17,596 bases of DNA from Haloferacaceae archaeon. Lineage in GTDB: Archaea > Halobacteriota > Halobacteria > Halobacteriales > Haloferacaceae. Below, piece after piece: positions 1 through 6,683 of the stretch (positions are counted from its first letter, which is position 1; every line of letters starts with the position of its first letter). The notes under the pieces are model-generated. The model was given only the letters and a program-made list of their open reading frames with translations. It did not search any database and was not told the origin of the DNA. Location of the stretch: the NCBI GenBank assembly GCA_003554115.1, contig PWFE01000050.1, forward strand, positions 1-17,596, given 5' to 3'. The translations under genes were made by a program, and so were the position numbers.

Positions 1-1
1 G

Positions 2-505
2 CCAGCGACCTACCGCAGCGACATTCGACGGCTGCTCACAGCGGCCAACGAGAGCTTTCTGCCACCGTTAACCGATCCTTCGCGCGCCGAGATGTCACGA
101 GCCAGCGGCCAAGCGCCGTCGACCGATATCGACAGCCATGTCGACGGCTGTGTCGACCGGCCGATGGTCGGCGCACTCGACGGCGACCAGTTGGTCGGAT
201 TCGCCTCGTTCGAACCCATGGTCGACAGCGAACCGCTCGCCGACTACACGCCGACGAATCATCTCACCGTACTGGTGGTTGATGAAGCCTACCGAAACCA
301 AGGACTCGCCACCGACCTCTACGGCTACCTGTTCGAGTCGCTCCCGCCAAACCAACAGCAGCCCGCCATCTCCACGAAAACATGGAGCACGAACGATGCG
401 CATCTCGCTATTCTCGACTCGCTGGATTTCACGTGTGTCGCCAGCGTCAAAAACGACCGTGCGCCGGGAGTAGACACCGTCTACTACGCTCGTCGGATCG
501 AGTAG
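2..505 (+). CDS. GNAT-family N-acetyltransferase, 5' end truncated by the window
   Basis: The frame is open from base 2 without a start, so the N-terminus lies outside the window; 167 residues are visible and the stop is TAG at 503-505. An internal ATG at 92 would cut into the protein and is unlikely to be the start. The C-terminal half has the GNAT acetyl-CoA site: a hydrophobic strand (LTVLVVDEAYR) followed by the pyrophosphate-binding loop RNQGLA and a helix, so the family is secure. GNAT enzymes transfer an acyl group from acyl-CoA to an amine; the substrate cannot be told from sequence. The protein is acidic, as expected for a haloarchaeon. It converges on lysA with only seven bases between the two stop codons, so it is not part of the lysine operon. 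Confidence 0.8.
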   Translation, partial: PATYRSDIRRLLTAANESFLPPLTDPSRAEMSRASGQAPSTDIDSHVDGCVDRPMVGALDGDQLVGFASFEPMVDSEPLADYTPTNHLTVLVVDEAYRNQGLATDLYGYLFESLPPNQQQPAISTKTWSTNDAHLAILDSLDFTCVASVKNDRAPGVDTVYYARRIE

Positions 506-512
506 TCGGTTC

Positions 513-1748
513 CTACTGTTCGACCCGCATCACGTCATCAAGCGTTTCGCGTCGACGGACGACCCGCGCCGAGCCGTCTTCGAGTGCGACCTCAGCAGGC
601 CGCGGTTGGGAGTGGAACTGAGAGGCCAACTCGTAGCCATACGAGCCTGCATTACCAATGGCCAGAATGTCGTTTCGCTCGGGACGAGCAATCGGCCGAT
701 CAGTCGCAAACACGTCCGCGCTTGTACAGACCGGCCCGCCGACAGTGACTGCCTCGGCTTTGCGGTCGGGTGCGCTGACGTTTCGCATTGGGTGGTAGGA
801 GCCAAACATTGCCGGTCGGATCAACGTCGCCAAACTGGCGTCGACGCCCACGACCGTCGAAGCGGGTGTCTCTTTGATCGTGTTGACCGTCGTCAGAATC
901 AGCCCGGCGTCGGCGACAATGTATCTGCCCGGCTCCAGTTTGAGCTGAGCGTCGATCTCACCGATTGCATCTCGAACCATCTCCGCAGTCCGGTCGAGAT
1001 CCAACGGCGGTTCGTCCTCGTGGTACGGCACCCCAAAGCCGCCGCCGATGTCGACGAACTCCAAGTTTCCAATGCGGCGAGCCATCTCGCCGACGCGCGC
1101 GATTGCCTGGCAGTGGTCTTCGAGGTCTTCAGTTAGCACGCCGCTACCGGCATGCGAATGAATCCCGACGAGTTCGAACTCCTTGCGGACGCGGTCGGCA
1201 ACCTCCGGAACCTGTTCGTAGGGGATGCCGAACTTGGCGTCGTTGCCGGTGGCGACTTTCTCGTGGTGGCCCGTTCCGATACCAGGATTGATTCGGATTG
1301 CAACTCGGCCCTCATAGCCGCGTTCGGCCAGCCGGTCGAGGGTATCGGTCGCACCGATTGTGATGGTGAGTCCCGGCGCATCGGCTGCGAGGTCGACGGC
1401 GTAATCCAGATCGTGAGCTGGCGGGTTAACCGCCGTATACTGAAGCGTATTCGGATCAGCACCCGCATCGATCGACCGCTTGAGTTCGCCCCACGCCGCA
1501 CACTCGATGTCGGCACCCACCGCAAGAAGAGCCTTCAGCACCGACTGGCCGGTGTGGGCTTTTGCCGCATACATCACGTGGGCGTCGGGGAAAGCGGCCG
1601 AAAACCGACGGTAGTTGGCTTGGACTCTATCGAGATCAGTCACGTACAGCGGCGTACCGTGTTCCTCGGCCAACGACTCCAGTTGCTGGTGGTCCCAATC
1701 GGCAAGTCTGCGCACCGCGGGCGAGCGCGCGAGATCCAGATCACTCAT
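513..1748 (-). CDS. lysA: Diaminopimelate decarboxylase LysA
   Basis: This PLP enzyme (411 aa) decarboxylates meso-diaminopimelate to L-lysine, the last step of the pathway. It has the fold-III alanine-racemase-like barrel: Schiff-base lysine K63 in YAAKAH, HSHAGSG at 197-203, the phosphate-binding glycine loop GGGFG at 235-239, EPGR at 272-275, the active-site cysteine C341 in GPVCTSAD, and the tyrosine-containing GNAGSYGYE near 365-373. Length is normal for the family. It is the last gene of the dapABDF-lysA cluster seen here, starting 40 bases after dapF, with no promoter visible in that gap, so it is probably cotranscribed with dapF. Archaea lack murein, so diaminopimelate here should serve only lysine synthesis. 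Identification is firm. Confidence 0.97.
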   Translation of the reverse strand: MSDLDLARSPAVRRLADWDHQQLESLAEEHGTPLYVTDLDRVQANYRRFSAAFPDAHVMYAAKAHTGQSVLKALLAVGADIECAAWGELKRSIDAGADPNTLQYTAVNPPAHDLDYAVDLAADAPGLTITIGATDTLDRLAERGYEGRVAIRINPGIGTGHHEKVATGNDAKFGIPYEQVPEVADRVRKEFELVGIHSHAGSGVLTEDLEDHCQAIARVGEMARRIGNLEFVDIGGGFGVPYHEDEPPLDLDRTAEMVRDAIGEIDAQLKLEPGRYIVADAGLILTTVNTIKETPASTVVGVDASLATLIRPAMFGSYHPMRNVSAPDRKAEAVTVGGPVCTSADVFATDRPIARPERNDILAIGNAGSYGYELASQFHSQPRPAEVALEDGSARVVRRRETLDDVMRVEQ

Positions 1749-1788
1749 TGTACTGCATCAGGCCGCTCGCTGATTCAATGCTTTGGTT

Positions 1789-2694
1789 TTAGCGCTCGAC
1801 TGCTGCTGGAAGCTCTCCTTCGAACTCGTGGGTGACGCCGCCGGTCAACAGGAGCTCGCCGCGGTCAGTCGCCGAAATCTGCAGTTCGCCACCGGCAAGC
1901 GAGATGTCGACCGGCGCGGCCGAATCGATACGACCCGTACGCTGGGCGGCGACCGCAATCGCCACTGAACCGGTTGCACACGAGTCGGTTTCGCCCTCAA
2001 CGCCGCGTTCAAAACTTCGCTGACGGAAGCGTGGGACGCCGTCACGTCGATTCTCGATTTTCTCGGCGAACGTCACGTTCGTTCCGGCAGGAAATACGTC
2101 CGCGTGTCGGACTGCAGGAGCCACAGCTTCGATGTCGACGGCGTCAATGTCGTCGCAGTCGTCCATTTCTTCGACGAACGCGACGGCCTGTGGGACGCCA
2201 GCGTCGACCGCGGTGACTGTCAGTCCCTCGACTGTCTCTTCGATGAGTGGCTCGGTGTGGTCGCCGGCCAGCGGCACGTGGTCGGGTTCGACCGTCGGGG
2301 TTCCCATCTCGACTGCAATGCCGTCGTCGACGCGAGTTGCCCGCCGAGTGCCGACCTGCGTGTCGATCATCACTGCGTCGGTGTCGGTTCGGTCCATCGC
2401 CCAAACCGCCGCACAGCGTGCGCCGTTACCACAGATCGGTGCGACCGAGCCGTCGGGCTGGACGAGCGTCATGATGATTCGTGGCGGCGAAAAGCGATCT
2501 TCGAGATCCAAAAACAGCACGCCGTCCGCGCCGGTCGTACCGCCGCTTTCACTGCCGACACCGGTCTGTCGGTCACAGTGGGCAGTGGCAAACCCACTGC
2601 GGTCGGCAACCGGATCGGTTGCGTCTACAATAATAAAATCGTTGCCTGTGCCGTGGTACTTCTCGAAAGCGATTGCGTGGTTCAGTGTGGACAT
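1789..2694 (-). CDS. dapF: Diaminopimelate epimerase DapF
   Basis: DapF (301 aa) interconverts LL- and meso-diaminopimelate, supplying the substrate of LysA. Both catalytic cysteines are present: C88 in ICGNGAR and C239 in SCATGS. The N-terminal motif GTGNDF sits at residues 15-20. The start is taken at the ATG at 2692-2694, giving MSTLNHAIAF, because the family motif GTGNDF then falls at its usual distance; the frame is open further upstream but that part is basic and unlike a DapF N-terminus. The usual GIGADG segment carries a short insertion (GVGSESGGTTGADG, residues 45-58). The gene is 212 bases downstream of dapD, with a structured spacer between them, and 40 bases ahead of lysA. Confidence 0.95.
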   Translation of the reverse strand: MSTLNHAIAFEKYHGTGNDFIIVDATDPVADRSGFATAHCDRQTGVGSESGGTTGADGVLFLDLEDRFSPPRIIMTLVQPDGSVAPICGNGARCAAVWAMDRTDTDAVMIDTQVGTRRATRVDDGIAVEMGTPTVEPDHVPLAGDHTEPLIEETVEGLTVTAVDAGVPQAVAFVEEMDDCDDIDAVDIEAVAPAVRHADVFPAGTNVTFAEKIENRRDGVPRFRQRSFERGVEGETDSCATGSVAIAVAAQRTGRIDSAAPVDISLAGGELQISATDRGELLLTGGVTHEFEGELPAAVER

Positions 2695-2718
2695 AGTTCG
2701 GTAGCGACGGACGGACAG

Positions 2719-2782
2719 CCGTCGACTGTCACACCACGGCTGTAGGCCGCTTGAGCCGACCACGGTGTGAGGCTGTCGACGG
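2719..2782 (-). other. Long imperfect hairpin in the dapD-dapF spacer (possible cis-regulatory RNA)
   Basis: Seen directly: CCGTCGAC (2719-2726) pairs with 2775-2782, TCACACC (2729-2735) with 2764-2770, and CGGCT (2737-2741) with 2754-2758. This is 20 base pairs around a 12-base loop, with two small internal loops. A competing seven-pair stem, ACAGCCG (2715-2721) with CGGCTGT (2737-2743), uses bases from both arms, so the two folds exclude each other. A second perfect hairpin (2785-2790 with 2798-2803) precedes it in the direction of dapF transcription. It lies 24-88 bases before the dapF ATG. Regulation of dapF-lysA by this element is inference. Confidence 0.5.
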
Positions 2783-2813
2783 AATGGTAGTCGTTGTCTA
2801 CCAGTGGATGGTT

Positions 2814-2824
2814 GTATACATATG
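2814..2824 (-). promoter_or_regulatory. TATA-like element, possible internal promoter for dapF-lysA
   Basis: The minus strand reads CATATGTATAC here, an A/T-rich island in an otherwise GC-rich spacer. A start about 25 bases downstream (near 2794) would give dapF a leader of about 100 bases containing the long hairpin. It is a single weak motif and no clear BRE is seen. Confidence 0.3.
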
Positions 2825-2906
2825 TCCACCGGATCGAACAGCAGTTGCCAACTGAGTTGACAATCGTGGTAAAATGTCGTCTACAGGGACAGACAGTAGG
2901 CAGTGG

Positions 2907-3749
2907 CTACTCGCGGAGAGCGTCTTCGCGCTGGGTGGCTTCCAGCGTTTCGGCTTCGAGACTGGTGGCGACAACTGCAGGCTTGTAGGCACCGCCCTCA
3001 AACAGCTCGTGGTCGCTGATCGAGGATTCAACGTAGCGAATAAACGCGCGCCGGTTGGCCGGGAGATGGCCGTAAATAATCTCTTCGTCGACCAAGTCGT
3101 ACACCGGAATCCGTGGAGTCAACAGCGTGTTTTCGCCAACAACTGAGTTCTCGCCGATTTTAAAGCCGGAGGTAACCCGACAGCCCGCCCCAAGCGAGAC
3201 GCCGTCTTCGATAATGACTGGCGCGCCTTCGACGGGCTCTAGGACGCCGCCGATCAGGGTGTTCGCTCCGAGTTTAACGTTTTTGCCGAGTTGGGCACAC
3301 GAACCCACAGTGTCACAGGAGTCGACGAGCGTGCCGTCGCCGACGTATGCGCCGATGTTGATAAACGAGGGACTCATCATAATACAGTCTTCGCCGAGGT
3401 AGGCCCCACGGCGGATGGGCGTGCCGTTCGGGGTGTTTCGGGTGCCGCGCTCGTTGAGGTCGGCCGTCTGGCGAAGCGGGAGGACGTCATGGTAGTCGAC
3501 GCCACCGTAGGTTCGGGCCTCGGTGTGCCGCAGTCCGAAGTTCAAAAGTATGCCCTGCTTAACCCAGGCGTTTGCCTCCCACGAAGTCACATCGTCGCCC
3601 GTTTTTTCGGCGGCGCGAACCTCGCCGGCTTCGAGCGCTTCGAGGAATGCATCTAGGACGGCGAGATCCTCGTCGGTTGCGTCGTCTGCGGTGAGACCGT
3701 CGTCGTAGCGGTTCCAGAGATCGGTGATTTCGGATTCGATTGTCGACAT
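2907..3749 (-). CDS. dapD: Tetrahydrodipicolinate N-succinyltransferase DapD
   Basis: DapD (280 aa) transfers succinyl from succinyl-CoA to tetrahydrodipicolinate, committing the pathway to the succinylase branch. The middle of the protein (about residues 114-215) is a left-handed beta-helix of hexapeptide repeats (for example GAYLGEDCIMM, IGAYVGDGTLV, LGANTLIGGV), the hallmark of this transferase class. The N-terminal helical domain and length fit DapD rather than a sugar O-acetyltransferase, and the position between dapB and dapF settles the call. The start is the ATG at 3747-3749 (MSTIESEITD); an in-frame ATG further upstream would add 14 basic residues and is not preferred. GGAG lies about eight bases upstream of this ATG and could act as a ribosome-binding site. 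The gap to dapB is 61 bases. Confidence 0.94.
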   Translation of the reverse strand: MSTIESEITDLWNRYDDGLTADDATDEDLAVLDAFLEALEAGEVRAAEKTGDDVTSWEANAWVKQGILLNFGLRHTEARTYGGVDYHDVLPLRQTADLNERGTRNTPNGTPIRRGAYLGEDCIMMSPSFINIGAYVGDGTLVDSCDTVGSCAQLGKNVKLGANTLIGGVLEPVEGAPVIIEDGVSLGAGCRVTSGFKIGENSVVGENTLLTPRIPVYDLVDEEIIYGHLPANRRAFIRYVESSISDHELFEGGAYKPAVVATSLEAETLEATQREDALRE

Positions 3750-3810
3750 GGATCGTACTCCGGGCTTTTTCGGCCATCCAATAAGTCCCATCGGTTGCGG
3801 TCGACGCCGA

Positions 3811-4581
3811 CTACGCGCTGTCGATAACCTCGAAAAAGTCGTACCAGCCTGCCTCCCGATGAGCTAGCCACTCGGCGGCATCCAGCGCGCCTTCGGCAAA
3901 AATCGAGCGATCACCTGCCCGGTGAGTCAGCGAGAGGACCTCGTTTTTCGCGCCGAGTAACACTTCGTGTTCACCGGCGATATCGCCGGCCCGGCGGGCG
4001 TGGACGCCGATCTCGTCGGTCGACCGTGGAGCTTCACCATCTCGGCCGTGGACACGCTCGGTCAGATCGTCGCGGACGTCCTCGATGTCCGCCAGAAGGG
4101 TTTTTGCGGTCCCGCTCGGCGCATCTCGCTTGGCGTTGTGATGGGTCTCGGTGAGTTCGATATCCGCGTCGGGCAACGCGGCGGTTGCCTCTCTGACTGC
4201 GAGGCGAAGCGCGGCGACACCACGCGAGAAGTTCGAAGCCTTGAGGAGTGCTGTCGACTCGGCTGCGTGTCGTAGCTCGGCGATCCCTCTGTCGTCGAAG
4301 CCGGTGGTACCAGTGACCAGTCCAACGCCGGTTTCGGCACAGGCATCGGCGTACTCAACTGCGGATTCGGGGCCGGTAAAGTCGACGACGACATCAGGGT
4401 CGTGGTCGGCAAGCAGTTCGGTGAAGTTGTCAGTTGATTCGATGACGATACCCGAAATCAGCTCGTCGACTGGGGTTCGGTTGACCGCAAAAGCGACCTC
4501 GCAGTCAGCGCGGGCGTCGGCTGCAGCCAGCACCTCCCGACCCATCCGCCCGGCGGCTCCGGTAACGGCGATCCGAACCAT
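3811..4581 (-). CDS. dapB: 4-hydroxy-tetrahydrodipicolinate reductase DapB
   Basis: DapB (256 aa) reduces the DapA product with NAD(P)H. The N-terminal Rossmann motif GAAGRMG is at residues 8-14, DFTGPES near 68-73, GTTGF at 91-95, and the family signature ETHHNAKRDAPSGTA at 145-159, with the catalytic histidine and lysine (H147/H148, K151). The length is typical. Its ATG (4579-4581) shares one base with the dapA stop codon (TGA at 4583-4581), so the two genes are translationally coupled and certainly cotranscribed. A weak TATA-like stretch (minus-strand GGACTTATT near 3780-3788) lies just downstream and might give dapD an extra promoter. Confidence 0.97.
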   Translation of the reverse strand: MVRIAVTGAAGRMGREVLAAADARADCEVAFAVNRTPVDELISGIVIESTDNFTELLADHDPDVVVDFTGPESAVEYADACAETGVGLVTGTTGFDDRGIAELRHAAESTALLKASNFSRGVAALRLAVREATAALPDADIELTETHHNAKRDAPSGTAKTLLADIEDVRDDLTERVHGRDGEAPRSTDEIGVHARRAGDIAGEHEVLLGAKNEVLSLTHRAGDRSIFAEGALDAAEWLAHREAGWYDFFEVIDSA

Positions 4582-5498
4582 CAGTGTCCGGCCTCCGGTG
4601 TGTCGACTGAGGACTCGTCGTCGAGTTCAGCCAGCCGAGCGGCCAACTCCTCGCGGTGTTCGGCCGAGAGGTCAGAAAGTGGCGAACGCATTCGACCCGG
4701 CGCATAGCCGCGCATCTCCATGGCAGCTTTCACGGGAATGGGGTTCGTCTCAACGAACAGCTGACGGGTCAGCGGCCCCAACTCGTGGTGCAGCGCGCGG
4801 GCAAAGTCGAAATCGCCATCCAAGGCGGCTCCAACCATCGCACACGCGCGTTCGGGTTCAAGATTAGCAACTACACTGATCGCGCCGTCGGCCCCGATCG
4901 AAAGCATTGGAAGCGTTAGCCCGTCGTCGCCCGACAGAATGGCGAACTCATTGTCACGGGTGCGTTCGATCAGCTCGGAGATCTGATTTAAATCGCCCGA
5001 GGCAGCCTTGTAGCCGGCGATGTTCTCATGCTCGGCGAGTTTGGCTGCTGTGTCGACGGTGATGTTTTGACCTGTTCGGCCGGGGACGTTGTAGACGATC
5101 TGTGGGAGATCAACTGCGTCGGCGATCTGCCGGTAATGCTCGTACATGCCGGCTGGTTCGGGTTTGTTGTAGTACGGCGAGATCAAAAGCAGCGCATCCG
5201 CGCCCGCGTCGGCAGCCTGCTGGGAGAGATCCAACGCTTCGGCAGTGTTGTTCGAGCCGGTGCCGGCAATAACGGGGACGTCCTCGACGGCGTCGACGAC
5301 GGCTTCGATCACTTCGACGTGTTCGGCATGGCTCAGCGTCGCGCTTTCGCCGGTCGAGCCGACCGGGACAAGGCCGTCGACGCCGGCTGTTTCGAGTCGT
5401 TGAGCGTCTTCGCGGAGAGTTTCGGTGTCGATGCGGTTGTCGTCAGTAAACGGAGTCACCATCGCTGGAAAGACCCCGCTGAAATCGATTGTTGTCAT
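4581..5498 (-). CDS. dapA: 4-hydroxy-tetrahydrodipicolinate synthase DapA
   Basis: DapA (305 aa) condenses pyruvate with aspartate semialdehyde, the entry step of the diaminopimelate route. It is a TIM-barrel class I aldolase: Schiff-base lysine K164 in AGYKAASGD, GSTGES at 47-52, Y110 in SPYYNKP, and Y136/R141 in VYNVPGRTG. These correspond to the catalytic residues known from E. coli DapA. The ATG at 5496-5498 is chosen because the protein then begins MTTIDFSGVFPAM, the normal family N-terminus, and because a TATA box is centred about 28 bases upstream. It is the first gene of the operon. The acidic C-terminal tail (ELDDESSVDT) is a haloarchaeal trait. Confidence 0.97.
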   Translation of the reverse strand: MTTIDFSGVFPAMVTPFTDDNRIDTETLREDAQRLETAGVDGLVPVGSTGESATLSHAEHVEVIEAVVDAVEDVPVIAGTGSNNTAEALDLSQQAADAGADALLLISPYYNKPEPAGMYEHYRQIADAVDLPQIVYNVPGRTGQNITVDTAAKLAEHENIAGYKAASGDLNQISELIERTRDNEFAILSGDDGLTLPMLSIGADGAISVVANLEPERACAMVGAALDGDFDFARALHHELGPLTRQLFVETNPIPVKAAMEMRGYAPGRMRSPLSDLSAEHREELAARLAELDDESSVDTPEAGH

Positions 5499-5522
5499 TG
5501 GTTGATATGGTATCGCTGGGTT

Positions 5523-5530
5523 GGATATAG
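5523..5530 (-). promoter_or_regulatory. TATA box of the dapA operon
   Basis: The minus strand reads CTATATCC, centred about 28 bases upstream of the dapA ATG. That spacing places the transcript start at or next to the ATG, implying a leaderless mRNA. It also supports the chosen dapA start over the upstream in-frame ATG at 5594. Confidence 0.55.
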
Positions 5531-5742
5531 TCGTCGGACGCTTCGGAGACGGTAAAAAACACCCGAAACGGGACGCCACGCCCGCAACGAGCACTCAGAA
5601 AGAGCCCTTCTTGGGCGTGGTCTCAACCGCGATGGTCGGATCCACAGCTATCGACTGGCTGGCTGCGGTGTCGACGGCCATGCGGTGCATACGCTGTGCT
5701 GTGGGTCAATCAACCTTATACGTTGTGACTTTCCGACTTGGC
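5531..5742. other. Intergenic stretch without a convincing gene (left part of the dapA-5900 gap)
   Basis: Open frames cross this stretch on both strands, but their products are not acidic and match nothing I recognise, so I do not call them genes. An eight-base inverted repeat (5576-5583 with 5613-5620) surrounds a competing GCCC-TTCTT-GGGC hairpin. A TATA-like box lies at 5715-5721. Nothing else was seen. Confidence 0.4.
5715..5721 (+). promoter_or_regulatory. TATA-like box before the structured region and the gene at 5900
   Basis: The plus strand reads CTTATAC. Transcription would begin near 5743-5746, about 155 bases before the ATG at 5900, so the transcript would carry a long structured leader. 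No other good TATA box lies closer to 5900. Confidence 0.35.
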
Positions 5743-5899
5743 GGCCTGAACGGTCTGTCGATAAAGAAGCAGTGTGTTCGAGCCACACTGCTGGTCTCGA
5801 TGATAGCTGCGGTGATCCCGAGGTCACCGCCTGAGTAGTTAGTCGGGAAGGACAGTAGCTAACAGACGAACTCAAACGTCTGGGGCTCCTCTGGGCGGT
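5743..5899 (+). ncRNA. Candidate structured leader or small RNA
   Basis: Three strong hairpins are visible within 114 bases. The first is GCAGTGTG/CACACTGC (5769-5776 with 5784-5791, loop TTCGAGC). The second is GCGGTGAT/GTCACCGC (5809-5816 with 5823-5830, one wobble, six-base loop). The third is CAGACG/CGTCTG (5863-5868 with 5877-5882). A weaker GTTAG/CTAAC pair (5838-5842 with 5859-5863) lies between. The run ends 17 bases before the ATG at 5900. It could be a 5' leader with a regulatory role or an independent RNA; function and even transcription are unproven. The first loop resembles a tRNA T-loop but no matching acceptor stem exists. Confidence 0.3.
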
Positions 5900-6214
5900 A
5901 TGGAGCTTCCAAACTGGATTGGGCGTCGTGGCCGGCTGGTTCGTCTGACAGCAACTGCAGTGCTGGCGGCTGTGGCGGTTCAGTCGCTGCGAGGCGGCAA
6001 GCGTCGACGGGCGCTGTTGGCAGGCGGTGGGGCACTGGCGGTTGGTGCGGCCAGCACAACGCTTGAGCCGATTGAGCTGGCTGACGAACAGGAACTCACA
6101 GTGCGTGTCGAACCGGCCGGCCTGCAGTGTTCGGTCTGCACAAAGCCGATTGTACCCGGCCAGCCCCGTCGACCGAGTGCGGAGAACAAACCAACCCACG
6201 AGGCGTGTTTATAA
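5900..6214 (+). CDS. Small membrane protein with C-terminal CxxC...HxxC motif, function unknown
   Basis: The product is 104 aa. The N-terminal half has a basic start (GRRGRLVR) and two short hydrophobic segments (about 14-30 and 38-54) separated by a basic stretch (RGGKRRR). The C-terminal half is a soluble tail ending in C77-x2-C80 ... H100-x2-C103, one residue before the C-terminus. The spacing suggests a single zinc site. I do not recognise the family. The stop is TAA just before a TATA-like box at 6228-6235. The four metal ligands in a cysteine-poor proteome, and the membrane-segment pattern, argue that this is a real gene rather than a chance frame. It is probably a membrane-tethered zinc protein; the interior may be lipid-facing on only one of the two segments. 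Confidence 0.6.
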   Translation: MELPNWIGRRGRLVRLTATAVLAAVAVQSLRGGKRRRALLAGGGALAVGAASTTLEPIELADEQELTVRVEPAGLQCSVCTKPIVPGQPRRPSAENKPTHEACL

Positions 6215-6422
6215 CCCGTTAGTACGCCATTTTTATTGGGGCTGAACTAATCTGGCTGCAACAGCCATGTCGGAGCCGAATGTAACCAGAAAACCGCACA
6301 CCGCCCTCGTGATGGCCTGCAGAAGGCATCCTGATGATCCGCAGGTGGTGTTGTCGACGCGTCTGAGAGGTAGTCGACGCCATCTCAGCGAAAGGGGCAG
6401 ACAGTACCTATCGTTTCCTTGG
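6215..6422. other. Intergenic stretch without a supported gene
   Basis: A TATA-like ATTTTTATTGG lies at 6227-6237, followed by small hairpins (TGGCT/AGCCA, 6253-6257 with 6263-6267; CTGAGA/TCTCAG, 6363-6368 with 6383-6388). An open frame from ATG 6267 runs in frame into the next gene, but its product is arginine-rich and not membrane-like, so I treat it as non-coding. Confidence 0.35.
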
Positions 6423-6431
6423 ATTTTTATT
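6423..6431 (+). promoter_or_regulatory. TATA box for the small membrane protein
   Basis: ATTTTTATT is centred about 26 bases upstream of the ATG at 6453, the spacing expected for a leaderless transcript. It favours that ATG over the one at 6441. Confidence 0.45.
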
Positions 6432-6452
6432 TCATGTTGCATGACTGAGCGT

Positions 6453-6632
6453 ATGGACATCCGTAATCCAGCCGTTCGGTGGGGCTTCGGTCTGACAGGT
6501 GGACTCATGATCGCGGCGGTTGCACTCCTGTTTTTCGAGGGGACAATGCAACTCGCCTTGCTGGGCTTTGCCGTCTTCGATGCCGCGTTCACACCACTGT
6601 TTTTGAAGTATGCCGCCGAAAACCCAGCCTGA
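6453..6632 (+). CDS. Small two-helix membrane protein, function unknown
   Basis: The product is 59 aa, beginning MDIRNPAVRWG. It has two hydrophobic segments: about residues 10-30 (GFGLTGGLMIAAVALLFF) and 33-50 (MQLALLGFAVFDAAFTPLFL), with a short polar tail ending in AENPA. An ATG four codons earlier (6441) is possible; the TATA spacing favours 6453. No enzymatic motif is present and I do not recognise a family. It lies 51 bases upstream of idi, which has its own TATA box, so cotranscription is not required. The clean two-helix hydrophobicity and the well-placed promoter make it a likely real gene. Confidence 0.6.
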   Translation: MDIRNPAVRWGFGLTGGLMIAAVALLFFEGTMQLALLGFAVFDAAFTPLFLKYAAENPA

Positions 6633-6652
6633 TCACTACAGCGTATCGAACC

Positions 6653-6660
6653 CTTATTTA
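6653..6660 (+). promoter_or_regulatory. TATA box of idi
   Basis: CTTATTTA is centred about 27 bases before the idi ATG, consistent with a leaderless transcript. Confidence 0.55.
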
Positions 6661-6683
6661 CCCCACTGAGCAATACTCTGGAT

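Noticed and set aside
5771..5795. A T-arm-like element (GTGTG-TTCGAGC-CACAC), possible tRNA
   Set aside because: The loop fits the T-loop pattern, but no acceptor strand complementary to TGCTGGT and no anticodon arm lie upstream at the right distance. It is better explained as an ordinary eight-pair hairpin.
5521..5838. Plus-strand open frame of 105 codons upstream of the 5900 gene
   Set aside because: Its product is neither acidic nor similar to anything recognised, and it runs across the dapA promoter and the hairpins.
5838..5863. GGGAAGGACAGTAGC resembles the helix 8 region of SRP RNA
   Set aside because: The flanking pairs do not form helix 8, no pairing of 5' and 3' ends over about 300 bases was found, and the region is not as GC-rich as expected of a haloarchaeal 7S RNA.
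5648..6199. Long minus-strand frame opposite the 5900 gene
   Set aside because: Composition rich in R, S, Q, T and P is typical of an antisense shadow, and it overlaps the likely real gene.
6267..6440. In-frame N-terminal extension of the small membrane protein from ATG 6267
   Set aside because: It would be arginine-rich and non-acidic, unlike haloarchaeal proteins, and a well-placed TATA box precedes ATG 6453.
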